Assembly: GCF_026625825.1 (NCBI RefSeq)
Contig: NZ_CP113065.1
Location: forward strand, 1,922,001-1,986,000
DNA from: Pseudoxanthomonas sp. SL93
Lineage (GTDB): Bacteria; Pseudomonadota; Gammaproteobacteria; Xanthomonadales; Xanthomonadaceae
Length of the DNA: 64,000 nt
Direction: 5' to 3'
The position numbers and the translations under genes were made by a program. Below are positions 8,026 to 16,501 of this stretch, piece after piece (positions within the stretch are counted from its first letter, which is position 1; the number at the start of each line of letters is the position of its first letter). A model generated the notes under the pieces. It was not told the origin of the DNA. It did not search any database and saw nothing but the letters and a program-made list of their open reading frames with translations.

Positions 8026-10980
8026 ATGACCCCGAACACCCGCCGGCTGCACGATGCGATCGCCCTGGCGATCGCCACCTGCACCGCCGCCAGTTTTTCC
8101 GCGCAGGCACAGGAAGCGGAAACCACCACCCTGGACAGGATTGAAGTCACCGGGTCGCGCATCCGCCAGGTCGATGTGGAGAACGCCGCCCCGGTGCTGA
8201 CCATCACCCGCGCCGACATCGAGAAGCAGGGCTTCCAGTCCATCGCCGACATCCTGCAGAACATCTCCGCGACCGGCGCGCCGGCCATCAGCCGCGCCAT
8301 GCCGTTGACCGCCGGCGAGAACGTCGGCGGCCAGTTCATCGACATGCGCAACCTGGGCACCACGCGCACGCTGGTGCTGGTCAACGGCAAGCGCCTGGGC
8401 ATCAGTACCGGTGGCCTGCAGGACATCTCGCTGGTGCCGACCGCCGCGGTGGAACGCATCGAAGTGCTGAAGGACGGCGCCTCGTCCATCTACGGCTCGG
8501 ACGCCATCGCCGGCGTCATCAACATCATCACCCGCTCCAACTTCGAAGGCGCGACGGCGCAGGCCTACTACGGGCAGTACGGCGAAGGCGATGGCGAGAC
8601 CACGCGCGCGGACTTCGTCATGGGCTTCACCGGTGACCGCGGCTCGCTGACGGCGGCCGTGGAGTACCGCAAGGAAGAAGAAGTGATGTCGGCCGACCGC
8701 GAGTACAGTGCCTACCCGCAGGGCCAGTGGCACCCCACCCGCGGCTGGACGACCGTCAGCCAATGGGGCGTCATCAACCTGCCCACGGCGCTGGGCGGGA
8801 ATCGCGTACTGAACGCGGGCGCCGACTGGCGCAACATCAACAATTTCCATGCCCAGGACTGCGATACCGGCGCGGTGTCGCCCACCACGCCCCCCGCCTG
8901 CCGTTACACCAATGGTGCAGGCGCCACGGCGGACAAGAGCAACACCAACCTGCAGACGCACCTGCGTACGCCGCTGGAGAGCCGGGCGCTGTTCGTCGAC
9001 GGCATCTTCGACATCAACGACCACGTGCGGTTCCGCGGCAACATGATGTACAGCCAACGCGATGCCGAGCGTCAGGTGGCGGGCTACCCGTTCCAGAGCG
9101 CGGCCTTCGGCATCTCCATGGCAGCCAACAGCTACTACAACCCGGTCGGCACGCACCACGGTTTCGCCACGCCACAGGCCGTCAACTTCTGGCGACGCAC
9201 GTGGGAAATCCCGCGCGTGGACAAGCCGACCTCCACCACGTGGCGCTTCGCCGCCGGCCTGGAAGGCAGCTTCGAAGTGGGTGAACGCCTCTTCGACTGG
9301 GACGCCAGCTACCTGTACAACAACAACAAGGTGGCGCAGGAGAACTACGGCAATCTCAACCTGGCCCGCGTCGCGCAGGCCGTGGGGCCTTCGTTCCTCA
9401 ACGCGGCGGGACAGGTGCAGTGCGGCACGGCGGCCGCCCCCATTCCACTGGCCAACTGCGTGCCATGGAATCCCTACATCCCCTTCGGTCGTGCAGGAGA
9501 CGGCGGCCTGACGGACAACAAGGCGTTGACCGATTTCCTGTTCCAGGCACTGAACTCGTCGGGCGAAACCGAAACCACGGTGTTCGGCGCCAACCTGTCG
9601 GGATCGCTGTTCACGCTTCCGGGCGGTGACCTCGGCTTCGCGGTGGGCGTGGAGAGTCGCAAGGAAGAGGGCCGCTTCATCCCCGATGCCCAGGCCGTCA
9701 CCGGCAACTCCACGACGCTGGCCGGCGGCCCCACCCAGGGCAGCTACAAGGTGGACGAAATCTACGCCGAGCTGGCGCTGCCCGTGCTGGCGGACCTGCC
9801 GGGTGCGCAGGAGCTCAGCTTCAGCGTGGCGACGCGGTACTCGGACTACGACACCTTCGGCGACACGCTGAACAGCAAGTTCGGCTTCAAGTGGAAGCCG
9901 ATCGATTCGCTGCTTGTGCGGGGCACCTATGCGGAGGGCTTCCGCGCCCCGACCATCAACGATCTGTACGGGGGCGGCTCGCAGACGTTCTCGTTCTTCA
10001 CCGATCCCTGCGACACGCTGTTCGGGGCGTCGGCCAGCAATCCCGCCGTGCGTGCGCGATGCGCCCAGGACATCATCAACGCCAACACCTACCGCCAGCT
10101 CCAGCAGGGCTTCGTCCCGGCGGGCGCACCCAACGCGCAGACGCCGGTGGCGTTCTTCAGCGGTTCCAACCCCAACCTGCTTCCGGAAACCTCGGAGTCG
10201 AAGACTTTCGGCCTGGTCTGGAGCCCGGACTTCCTGGAAGGGCTCAACGTCAGCCTGGACTGGTGGAACATCCGCATCGAGGACACCATCGTGCCGGACA
10301 CGCCCACGCAGATGCTCAACGACTGCTACATCCAGAACGACCCGGTGCGCTGCGCGCAGTTCACCCGCGATCCGGTGCTTGGCTTCGTCAACAACCTGAC
10401 CTTCAACGGCATCAACGCGGGCTACCGCGAAACCGAAGGCTACGACCTGGACCTGAGCTATCGCCTGCGCACGGACGTCGGCACCTTCAACCTGATGTGG
10501 CAGACCACCTACACCACCAAGGATGAGATAAAGACCGATACCAATCCGTCCACGCTGCCGCAGCAACTGGTCGGGTACGCCACCTCGCCCGGCTTCATCG
10601 GCACATTCCGCATCCGCTCCAATGCCAACATCACCTGGACGCACGGCGCATGGGGCGCGACGTGGGGCGCGCGCTACTACTCTTCGCAGAAAGAGACGTG
10701 CCTGTCGGCCGCGCTGTTCCCGGACGAGTGCACGGATCCGGGCTTCATCGCCGCGAGTGCCGCGCAGTCGCGCCCGGTGAACAAGGTCGGATCCATCACG
10801 TTCAATGACGTGGAGTTCCGCTGGAATGCGCCCTGGAACGCCACCATCGCGATCGGCGCGAACAACGTGTTCGACCGCGAAGGGCCGCAGTTCTACAGCC
10901 AGCCCAGTGCCAACGTGATGTACCACGGCCAGTACGACATCGGACGTTTCATGTACATGAAGTACCAGCAGAAGTTCTGA
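8026..10980 (+). CDS. TonB-dependent outer-membrane receptor
   Basis: 984-residue outer-membrane receptor. The signal peptide (about 1-28) ends in AQAQ. The plug domain (about 40-170) starts LDRIEVTGSRI and includes ADIEKQGFQSIADIL, VLVNGKRLG and IEVLKDGASSIYGSDAIAGVINIIT. The long beta-barrel ends with a terminal aromatic residue (YMKYQQKF). The N-terminal sequence is the type annotated in Xanthomonads for uptake of plant or oligosaccharide nutrients and peptides; there is no siderophore locus here. GGAG lies 6 bases before the ATG. The 288-base upstream gap, shared with the divergent DUF1223 gene, must hold its promoter, but no clear box is readable. The AraC regulator downstream may control it. 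Confidence 0.95.
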   Translation: MTPNTRRLHDAIALAIATCTAASFSAQAQEAETTTLDRIEVTGSRIRQVDVENAAPVLTITRADIEKQGFQSIADILQNISATGAPAISRAMPLTAGENVGGQFIDMRNLGTTRTLVLVNGKRLGISTGGLQDISLVPTAAVERIEVLKDGASSIYGSDAIAGVINIITRSNFEGATAQAYYGQYGEGDGETTRADFVMGFTGDRGSLTAAVEYRKEEEVMSADREYSAYPQGQWHPTRGWTTVSQWGVINLPTALGGNRVLNAGADWRNINNFHAQDCDTGAVSPTTPPACRYTNGAGATADKSNTNLQTHLRTPLESRALFVDGIFDINDHVRFRGNMMYSQRDAERQVAGYPFQSAAFGISMAANSYYNPVGTHHGFATPQAVNFWRRTWEIPRVDKPTSTTWRFAAGLEGSFEVGERLFDWDASYLYNNNKVAQENYGNLNLARVAQAVGPSFLNAAGQVQCGTAAAPIPLANCVPWNPYIPFGRAGDGGLTDNKALTDFLFQALNSSGETETTVFGANLSGSLFTLPGGDLGFAVGVESRKEEGRFIPDAQAVTGNSTTLAGGPTQGSYKVDEIYAELALPVLADLPGAQELSFSVATRYSDYDTFGDTLNSKFGFKWKPIDSLLVRGTYAEGFRAPTINDLYGGGSQTFSFFTDPCDTLFGASASNPAVRARCAQDIINANTYRQLQQGFVPAGAPNAQTPVAFFSGSNPNLLPETSESKTFGLVWSPDFLEGLNVSLDWWNIRIEDTIVPDTPTQMLNDCYIQNDPVRCAQFTRDPVLGFVNNLTFNGINAGYRETEGYDLDLSYRLRTDVGTFNLMWQTTYTTKDEIKTDTNPSTLPQQLVGYATSPGFIGTFRIRSNANITWTHGAWGATWGARYYSSQKETCLSAALFPDECTDPGFIAASAAQSRPVNKVGSITFNDVEFRWNAPWNATIAIGANNVFDREGPQFYSQPSANVMYHGQYDIGRFMYMKYQQKF

Positions 10981-11359
10981 TCGCGCGATCGCCATGCCGT
11001 GGGCAAGCACCGCGGCATGGCGCTCTCTGGCGATCACCGCGCAACCAAACCGCAAGCCTGGTGCAGTGCATTGCGCAGCGCGGCACGCCAGGTATGCGTG
11101 CGGAACGCGACGATGCGGGCGTCCACCACGCCGACTCTCTCTCCGGCCAGACGCATCGCCAGTTCCCGCGCCAGAGGAACGATGGCATCGCCCCCCGTGG
11201 ACCTGCCCGGCTGCCCGCCGGGCTTTTCTTTTTCCGGTGAGCCGCGCCGCGGCAATGGCCCCTTCGCAGCGCGCGGGATTGGCTCTCAACCCGCACCCGC
11301 GGCGTGATTATGGTGGGGCCAATGACGACGTTGTCGTGCCAAACCATTGCACCCATCCC
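10981..11359. other. Intergenic region between the receptor and the AraC-family gene
   Basis: Contains a 10-bp perfect stem-loop right after the receptor stop (10990-10999 with 11013-11022) and, further on, an intrinsic terminator (11205-11233). A minus-strand frame at 11034-11255 has gene-like codon use but no start signal and overlaps the terminator. It may be a relic and is not called as a gene. Confidence 0.45.
11205..11233 (+). terminator. Intrinsic terminator for the TonB receptor transcript
   Basis: GCCCGGC (11205-11211) pairs with GCCGGGC (11217-11223) around a 5-nt loop, directly followed by TTTTCTTTTT. It is oriented for plus-strand transcription from the receptor gene. Confidence 0.75.
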
Positions 11360-12262
11360 ATGCCAATTTCTCCCCATCTCCTGCGTTCGGGCGATTCACT
11401 GGATCTGGCGCAGCAACCGCCAGGCCAGTTCCACTTCCTCCAGGCCAGCGGCCGCGGCATCCAGGCCGACGTCCCGCCCGGATGGCTGTCCGTCTGGTGG
11501 CCCCTGCGGGGCGAGCTGTCGCTGTCGTCGGGCGGCAGCGAGTGGCGCGTGACCTCGCGCCAGGCGCAGGTCTGGCGCGAGGGTGCCCTGCGGTGCCGCT
11601 CGCTGGGACCCCATGCCTGGCTGGCGATCACCGGCAGTGCATCGCTGTGGGAAGCGCGATTGAATGGACGCGACCATGGGCAGGCGTCCGCCCTGCTGCC
11701 GTGGCGCGGCCGCATCCGCCATGACTGCGCCGGACTGCTGATCCGGCTTGCCCGCAGCACCCTCCCCTCGTCCGCACCCCACAACGACGACACCACCACG
11801 CTGCTAGAAGCATTCACGGTAAGTCTGCTCGAACAGCAGTCAGCCTTGCAGGCGCTGCTGTCACGCTGCAATGGCCGCACCCACGAACGCCGCCGCCAGA
11901 CCCTGATGCGGCTGTTGCGCGTGCGCCACCTGATCGAATGCAATCCCGACACGCGACTGGACCTGGAGCGCCTGTCGCGCATGGCGAACTATTCGCCGTG
12001 CCACCTGATCCGCGTATACCGCGCCGTGTTCGACGAAACGCCGTCGGAATACGCCAGCCGCCTGCGCGAGCAGCAGGCTTGGCGCATGGTCAGCGACACC
12101 GGCCTGCCGATCTGCGAAATCACCGAGATGCTCGGCTTCGAAAGCCAGAGCGCGTTCTGCCGCGCCTTCAAGAATGCCTTCGGGCAGACCACCTCCGAAG
12201 TGCGCCGGGCGCCCCGGCGGATGGAAACGGACCGCGACCGTCGTGAACGCGTCGCGGCCTGA
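11360..12262 (+). CDS. AraC-family transcriptional regulator
   Basis: 300 residues. The C-terminal AraC DNA-binding domain (about 190-285) has two helix-turn-helix units: LDLERLSRMANYSPCHLIRVYR and ICEITEMLGFESQSAFCRAFK, followed by the usual FGQTTSEVRR end. The N-terminal ~170 residues are a sensor domain without a recognisable ligand motif; it does not read as a clear cupin. The gene lies downstream of, and co-oriented with, the TonB receptor and is convergent with pntB. Regulation of the receptor is inferred from proximity only. The start at 11360 is chosen because upstream in-frame sequence runs back through the terminator. Confidence 0.88.
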   Translation: MPISPHLLRSGDSLDLAQQPPGQFHFLQASGRGIQADVPPGWLSVWWPLRGELSLSSGGSEWRVTSRQAQVWREGALRCRSLGPHAWLAITGSASLWEARLNGRDHGQASALLPWRGRIRHDCAGLLIRLARSTLPSSAPHNDDTTTLLEAFTVSLLEQQSALQALLSRCNGRTHERRRQTLMRLLRVRHLIECNPDTRLDLERLSRMANYSPCHLIRVYRAVFDETPSEYASRLREQQAWRMVSDTGLPICEITEMLGFESQSAFCRAFKNAFGQTTSEVRRAPRRMETDRDRRERVAA

Positions 12263-12276
12263 CCTCGAGGTTGCCC

Positions 12277-12298
12277 GGGCGCCGGCGTGTCGGCGCCC
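12277..12298. terminator. Hairpin between convergent AraC gene and pntB
   Basis: GGGCGCCG (12277-12284) pairs perfectly with CGGCGCCC (12291-12298) around a 6-nt loop. It sits in the 35-base gap between the two convergent stop codons and overlaps the first base of the pntB stop. There is no T-run, so termination strength is uncertain. Confidence 0.5.
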
Positions 12299-13701
12299 TA
12301 GTGCCCGCCGTCCAGCGCCTTCAGTTCGCTGACCAGTGCGCTGGCCATTTCCGCGCCATCGCCATACAGCATGCGCGTGTTGTCGGCGTAGAACAGCGCA
12401 TTCTCGATGCCGGCAAAGCCGGTACCGCGGCCGCGCTTGATGACGATGGTGTTCTTGCTGTTCACCACGTCCAGGATCGGCATGCCGTAGATCGGCGATG
12501 CCGGATCGGTCTTGGCCACCGGATTGACCACGTCGTTGGCACCGATCACCAGCGACACGTCGGTATTGGCGAATTCGGGGTTGATGTCGTCCATGTCGGC
12601 GATGAGGTCGTACGGCACGCCGGCCTCGGCCAGCAGCACGTTCATGTGGCCGGGCATGCGGCCCGCGACAGGGTGGATGGCGAACTTCACCTTCACCCCG
12701 CGCTCGATCAGGCGCTGGCTCAGCTCCCAGATCTTGTGCTGCGCCTGTGCCACCGCCATGCCGTAGCCGGGCACGATCACCACGCGCTCGGCGTAGGCCA
12801 TCATGGCGGCCACGTCGGCGGCCTCGATGGGCTTCATCGACCCACCGATCTCCTGCATCGCCGCGCTGCCACCGCCGAAATTCGAGAACAGCACGCCGCT
12901 GATGGGGCGGTTCATGGCCTTGGCCATCAGCCGTGTCAGCAGCATGCCCGCCGCGCCGACCATCATGCCGGCGATGATCAGCGCCTCGTTGCCCAGCACG
13001 TAGCCTTCGAACGCGACCGCGAGGCCGGTGAAGGCGTTGTACAGCGAGATCACCACCGGCATGTCCGCGCCGCCGATGGGCAGCGTCATCAGCACGCCCA
13101 GCGCCAGCGACAGCGCGAAGAACGCCACGATCCACGGCAGCGCCAGCGTCTGCAATGCCATCACGCCACACACCACGGCGGCCAGCGCCACCAGCGCGTT
13201 GAACCACTGCTGTCCCGGAAACGTGTAGCGCTTGTCCATGCGCCCGTCGAGCTTGGCCCAGGCGATCACCGAGCCGGTCAGCGACACCGCACCGATCAAC
13301 GCACCGACCACGGCAAGCCCCAGCGTGAACATGGAAGGCATCGGCTCGCCGGCCGAGGCCGGGCCGTTCGAAAGCCGCACCAGTTCGACCGCACCGATCG
13401 CCGCCGCCGAACCGCCGCCCATGCCGTTGAACAGCGCGACCATCTGCGGCATGTCGGTGATGGCCACCTTCTTGCCCCACAGCCAGTTCAGCGCCACGCC
13501 GATCACGATGGCCGCGATCATCAGGCCGATGTTGTGCAGGCCGGGGAGGAAGAACGTCGCGACGGTGGCGATCAGCATGCCCGCACCGGCCCACTGGATG
13601 CCGCTGCGCGCGGTCTTCGGGCTGGCCATGCGTTGCAGGCCCAGCAGGAACAGCGTGGCGGCCACGAAGTAACTCAACTTCACCAGCGTCAGTGCACTCA
13701 T
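12298..13701 (-). CDS. pntB: NAD(P) transhydrogenase subunit beta
   Basis: 467-residue integral membrane subunit of the proton-translocating NAD(P)+ transhydrogenase, carrying domain II transmembrane helices (about 1-260) and the NADP(H)-binding domain III (about 290-465). The domain III Rossmann signature VPGYGMAVAQAQ and the nearby KFAIHPVAGRMPGHMNVLLAEA and GANDVVNP segments are all present. The enzyme uses the proton gradient to make NADPH. The start ATG overlaps the stop of the preceding membrane-protein gene as ATGA, so translation is probably coupled. Confidence 0.96.
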   Translation of the reverse strand: MSALTLVKLSYFVAATLFLLGLQRMASPKTARSGIQWAGAGMLIATVATFFLPGLHNIGLMIAAIVIGVALNWLWGKKVAITDMPQMVALFNGMGGGSAAAIGAVELVRLSNGPASAGEPMPSMFTLGLAVVGALIGAVSLTGSVIAWAKLDGRMDKRYTFPGQQWFNALVALAAVVCGVMALQTLALPWIVAFFALSLALGVLMTLPIGGADMPVVISLYNAFTGLAVAFEGYVLGNEALIIAGMMVGAAGMLLTRLMAKAMNRPISGVLFSNFGGGSAAMQEIGGSMKPIEAADVAAMMAYAERVVIVPGYGMAVAQAQHKIWELSQRLIERGVKVKFAIHPVAGRMPGHMNVLLAEAGVPYDLIADMDDINPEFANTDVSLVIGANDVVNPVAKTDPASPIYGMPILDVVNSKNTIVIKRGRGTGFAGIENALFYADNTRMLYGDGAEMASALVSELKALDGGH

Positions 13702-14207
13702 GCCAGGTTCCTTTCCGGTAACGACGCGGGTTGCTTGTCCTGCCGATGGTGTTCGCGCATCTCGATGGCGGTCTTGAGCAGGCCCACCATGCCCAGCCCC
13801 AGGGCCACCAGGCCCAGCGACAGCTGGTTCACGACCGTGCTGTCGGCCATGTAGGCCCCCGCCAGGCCGATCACCAGGGCACCCAGCGTGTACGTGCCCA
13901 GCAGTGCCAGCATCCAGCGGCCCTTGCGGGGATCCTGCCAGACGCGTCGCGATAGATCGTTCTGCGTCCTGGCAGGGTCCTGCAGCGAAGACAGGCCGAT
14001 GCCGATGCCCGCGTACAACAGCAGATAGTTCCAGTCGTCGTAGACCGGCGACCAGCCCGCGGACTTGGCGAAGGATGCCGTCCACCCCGACTTCACCGCG
14101 TACCCCAGCGCCACCAGCAGGGCCGGGTACTGCAGATAGCTCACACGCTGGAAGACCTCACGCACCGACGTCCGTTCATGCGAAGGCACGACGTGGACGC
14201 TGCTCAC
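13698..14207 (-). CDS. Unknown membrane protein translationally stitched between pntAb and pntB
   Basis: 169 residues with about four hydrophobic segments (roughly 28-45, 62-78, 97-118 and 123-145) and charged ends. A soluble loop in the middle contains QDPARTQNDLSRRVWQDP. It matches no transhydrogenase subunit I know. It shares 4-base ATGA overlaps with pntAb upstream and pntB downstream, which argues for coupled translation and for a product needed in proportion to the transhydrogenase. It could be an accessory or assembly factor, or an unrelated membrane protein caught in the operon. No catalytic motif is visible. Confidence 0.8.
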   Translation of the reverse strand: MSSVHVVPSHERTSVREVFQRVSYLQYPALLVALGYAVKSGWTASFAKSAGWSPVYDDWNYLLLYAGIGIGLSSLQDPARTQNDLSRRVWQDPRKGRWMLALLGTYTLGALVIGLAGAYMADSTVVNQLSLGLVALGLGMVGLLKTAIEMREHHRQDKQPASLPERNLA

Positions 14208-14503
14208 TTGCCACCCGCGGGCGGCTTGCTGCTCTTGAACATTTCCAGCATGCGCTCGGTGACAACGTAGCCACCGGCGGCATTGCCGGCACCCAGCAGC
14301 ACGGCGATGAAGCCGATGACCTTCTCGAGCGTGGTGTCCGCATGCCCCAGCACCACCATCGCACCGATCAGCACGATGCCGTGGATGAAGTTGGAACCCG
14401 ACATCAGCGGGGTGTGCAGGATCACTGGCACCCGGGAAATGATGACGTGGCCGGCGATGGCCGCCAGCATGAAGATGTACAGCGCCACGAACCCGTCGCT
14501 CAT
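14204..14503 (-). CDS. pntAb: NAD(P) transhydrogenase alpha subunit, membrane part
   Basis: 99 residues with three transmembrane helices, corresponding to the membrane-embedded C-terminal part of a fused PntA (the separate alpha-2 chain of split systems). The typical segments FMLAAIAGHVIISRVPVILHTPLMSG and NFIHGIVLIGAMVVLG-like helices are readable. The start at 14503 follows a purine-rich GGGGGAG. ATGs four and seven codons upstream are alternatives. Its partner pntAa is about 2 kb away on the same strand, beyond a block of plus-strand genes. Confidence 0.92.
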   Translation of the reverse strand: MSDGFVALYIFMLAAIAGHVIISRVPVILHTPLMSGSNFIHGIVLIGAMVVLGHADTTLEKVIGFIAVLLGAGNAAGGYVVTERMLEMFKSSKPPAGGK

Positions 14504-14675
14504 CCGCTCCCCCATCCTGATCACGTTGTCGACGCCCGGGCCCGAAGGACCATGCAGGCGGTTCTCCGCATCATAACCGCCCCTGAATCCATTGGAAGCC
14601 GCATCGCGGCCGCGTCAACCGACCGCCGTCCCGGGCGTTTCCGTCCCTGCACCCCCACTCACACAGGACATCGCC

Positions 14676-15011
14676 ATGAAACGCACGCACCTGCTGGCTC
14701 TGGCTTTACTGCTGTCGGGCACCATCGGCACCGCGCACGCCGGGGATGTCGGCGACCGCGTCGACCATCGGCTGGACCGGAAGGGGGATCGCGTGGAGCA
14801 ACGCCTGGATGACCGGGGCGACCGCATCGAACACCGCTACGACCGCGGCGCACGATGGGCGGGCCAGCAGGGCCACGCGCGGGTCGCCCACCACCTGGAG
14901 CGACGCGGCCAGCGTGCCGATGCACGCCTGGACCGTCGGGGTGATCGCGCCGACGCCCGCTGGGACCGGCGTGGCGACCGGTTCGATCGCCGTTGGGACC
15001 GTCGTCACTGA
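14676..15011 (+). CDS. Secreted Asp/Arg-rich repeat protein
   Basis: 111 residues. A signal peptide (about 1-22, ending AHA-G) is followed by a body composed almost entirely of an 11-residue repeat built around RLDRRGDR: RLDRKGDRVEQ, RLDDRGDRIEH, RLDRRGDRADA and RWDRRGDRFDR, interrupted by a less regular stretch near 55-75. Alternating acidic and basic positions with a hydrophobic or aromatic residue each turn fit a charged helical (hendecad) repeat. AGGA lies 6 bases before the ATG. It precedes the sigma-factor genes by only 14 bases. No function is known to me; a periplasmic charged scaffold or ion-binding role is speculation. Confidence 0.8.
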   Translation: MKRTHLLALALLLSGTIGTAHAGDVGDRVDHRLDRKGDRVEQRLDDRGDRIEHRYDRGARWAGQQGHARVAHHLERRGQRADARLDRRGDRADARWDRRGDRFDRRWDRRH

Positions 15012-15025
15012 GCCACGGCTAAGCT

Positions 15026-15595
15026 ATGTTGGTGACCACCGCGCCCGACCTGTCCGCTGCAACATCGTCGCCGCCCCGTGTGGCGGCGACGCTGGACGTG
15101 TTCCTGGCGGACATCGGCCCGCGTGCTTTCCGCTTCGCCGAGGCCGGCCTGCGCCACCGCGACGACGCGCTCGACGTGGTGCAGGATGCGATGATGAAGA
15201 TGCTGGCGTACCGCGAGCGACCGGCCGCGGAGTGGACGCCCCTGTTCTGGAGCATCCTGCGCCGCCGCATCGTGGACGTGCAGCGCAGGGCCGGCTTCCG
15301 CCTGCGCTGGCTGCTGCCCACCGGCGACCGTGGCGAGGAAAGCGCGGTGGACTGGGCACCCGACCCCACGGCCGGTCCTTCGCAATCGCATGACCAGCGC
15401 GAGGCCCATGCGCGGTTTGTCCAGGCCCTGCGTGGCCTGCCCGCCCGCCAGCGCGAGGCATTCACATTGCGCGTGCTGGAAGAACTGGACGTGGCCGATA
15501 CCGCGCGCGTCATGGGTTGCTCGGAAGGATCGGTGAAGACCCACCTCTCGCGTGCCCGTGAAGCCCTGCAGATGCAACTCGAGGAATTCAGATGA
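15026..15595 (+). CDS. ECF-type RNA polymerase sigma factor
   Basis: 189 residues with the two sigma-70 domains of the ECF class: region 2 (about 25-95; DDALDVVQDAMMKML and FWSILRRRIVDVQRR) and region 4 (about 130-185; LPARQREAFTLRVLEEL then GCSEGSVKTHLSRAREAL). The stop overlaps the next start (ATGA), the standard arrangement for a sigma/anti-sigma pair. The first ATG at 15026 is used; ribosome-site support is weak, and the N-terminal 15 residues are unlikely to be part of the domain. Confidence 0.92.
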   Translation: MLVTTAPDLSAATSSPPRVAATLDVFLADIGPRAFRFAEAGLRHRDDALDVVQDAMMKMLAYRERPAAEWTPLFWSILRRRIVDVQRRAGFRLRWLLPTGDRGEESAVDWAPDPTAGPSQSHDQREAHARFVQALRGLPARQREAFTLRVLEELDVADTARVMGCSEGSVKTHLSRAREALQMQLEEFR

Positions 15596-15984
15596 ACCCG
15601 GTCGATGAGAAAACCACCCTGGATGCGCACGCCAGGCAACTGCATGCGGCGTCGCTGTCCCGGCTTTCGCCGCAGACGCTGTCGAAGCTGCGTGCCGCGC
15701 GCCATGCCGCCCAGGCGGGGGATGCGCCGGTGCGCACCGGGCAGTGGCGCTGGCTTACGGCGACCGCGTTCACCGCGGTGTTCGCGGTCGGCATCGGCCT
15801 GCAATTGATGTCACCGGATGCGTCGCAACCCGCGCCCGGCGAACAGCCCGCCGGCAATGTCATCGCGTCCACCACCCTGCAGGACGCGTTCAGCGACACC
15901 ACCGTGCTGGACGAAGACCCCGATCTCTATCTCTGGCTGGCTTCCGCCGAAGCCCAGCCGCTGGCCGTGGAGTCCATCCCGTGA
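15592..15984 (+). CDS. Putative membrane-anchored anti-sigma factor
   Basis: 130 residues with a short cytosolic N-terminus, a single transmembrane segment (about 53-71, LTATAFTAVFAVGIGLQLM) and an acidic periplasmic tail. It has the same layout as small anti-sigma proteins encoded directly after ECF sigma genes in Xanthomonadaceae. The coding region overlaps the sigma gene by 4 bases and the next gene by 4 bases (GTGA). No zinc-binding HxxxCxxC motif is present, so it is not a ZAS-type anti-sigma. The role is inferred from context and topology. Confidence 0.75.
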   Translation: MNPVDEKTTLDAHARQLHAASLSRLSPQTLSKLRAARHAAQAGDAPVRTGQWRWLTATAFTAVFAVGIGLQLMSPDASQPAPGEQPAGNVIASTTLQDAFSDTTVLDEDPDLYLWLASAEAQPLAVESIP

Positions 15985-16415
15985 AACTGTTCGTTCCCCT
16001 GACGCTGACCCTGTCGCTGCTGCTGTCTAGCAGCGCATTCGCACAGACCGCATCTCCTCCGCCGGAATGGGACAAGCTGACACAGCAACAGCGCGACGCG
16101 CTGATCGCGCCCGTGCGTGACCGATGGAACCGCGAACCGGAAGAACGCGCCCGCATGCTGGAACGCGCGCAGCGCTGGCAGTCGATGAGTCCGGAACAGC
16201 GCCGGCAGGCGCGCCACGGGATGAAGCGCTTCGAAAGCATGAGCCCGGACCAGCGCAAGCAGGCCCGCGCGCTCTACGGCCGCATGAGGGAGCTCACGCC
16301 CGAACAGCGCAACGTGCTGCGCGAGCAGTGGAAGACGATGACGCCCGCACAACGCGAAGAATGGATGCGCACCCACGCCCCGAAAGACGACAGGCCGCCA
16401 CGACCCCAGCCGTGA
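15981..16415 (+). CDS. DUF3106 family secreted protein
   Basis: 144 residues starting with GTG inside the stop of the upstream gene. A signal peptide (about 1-22, ending SAFAQ) precedes a helical domain with repeated turns of the type LTPEQR / MSPEQRRQAR / MTPAQREEW, the hallmark of DUF3106. Such proteins commonly follow sigma/anti-sigma pairs and have the feel of periplasmic stress sensors (like CpxP or Spy in repeat style), but no activity is established. It is the last gene of a plus-strand group of four and is convergent with pntAa. Confidence 0.85.
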   Translation: MKLFVPLTLTLSLLLSSSAFAQTASPPPEWDKLTQQQRDALIAPVRDRWNREPEERARMLERAQRWQSMSPEQRRQARHGMKRFESMSPDQRKQARALYGRMRELTPEQRNVLREQWKTMTPAQREEWMRTHAPKDDRPPRPQP

Positions 16416-16501
16416 TGCGACGACGCGGCGGCGTCGCGACGCGGTCACCCGACGCAGGGGGATGAATTTCCTCGACCTTCGCGTGCCGGCCCGTCCTTGC
16501 C

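Noticed and set aside
11034..11255. Possible short gene on the minus strand after the TonB receptor
   Set aside because: Codon use looks coding in part, but there is no ribosome site, its start overlaps an intrinsic terminator, and no family is recognisable; at best a relic.
7876..11289. Very long open frame (over 1,100 codons) antisense to the TonB receptor
   Set aside because: Shadow of a GC-rich gene in the opposite strand; composition is Arg/Gly/Ala/His-rich with no domain, and the receptor in the other strand is unmistakable.
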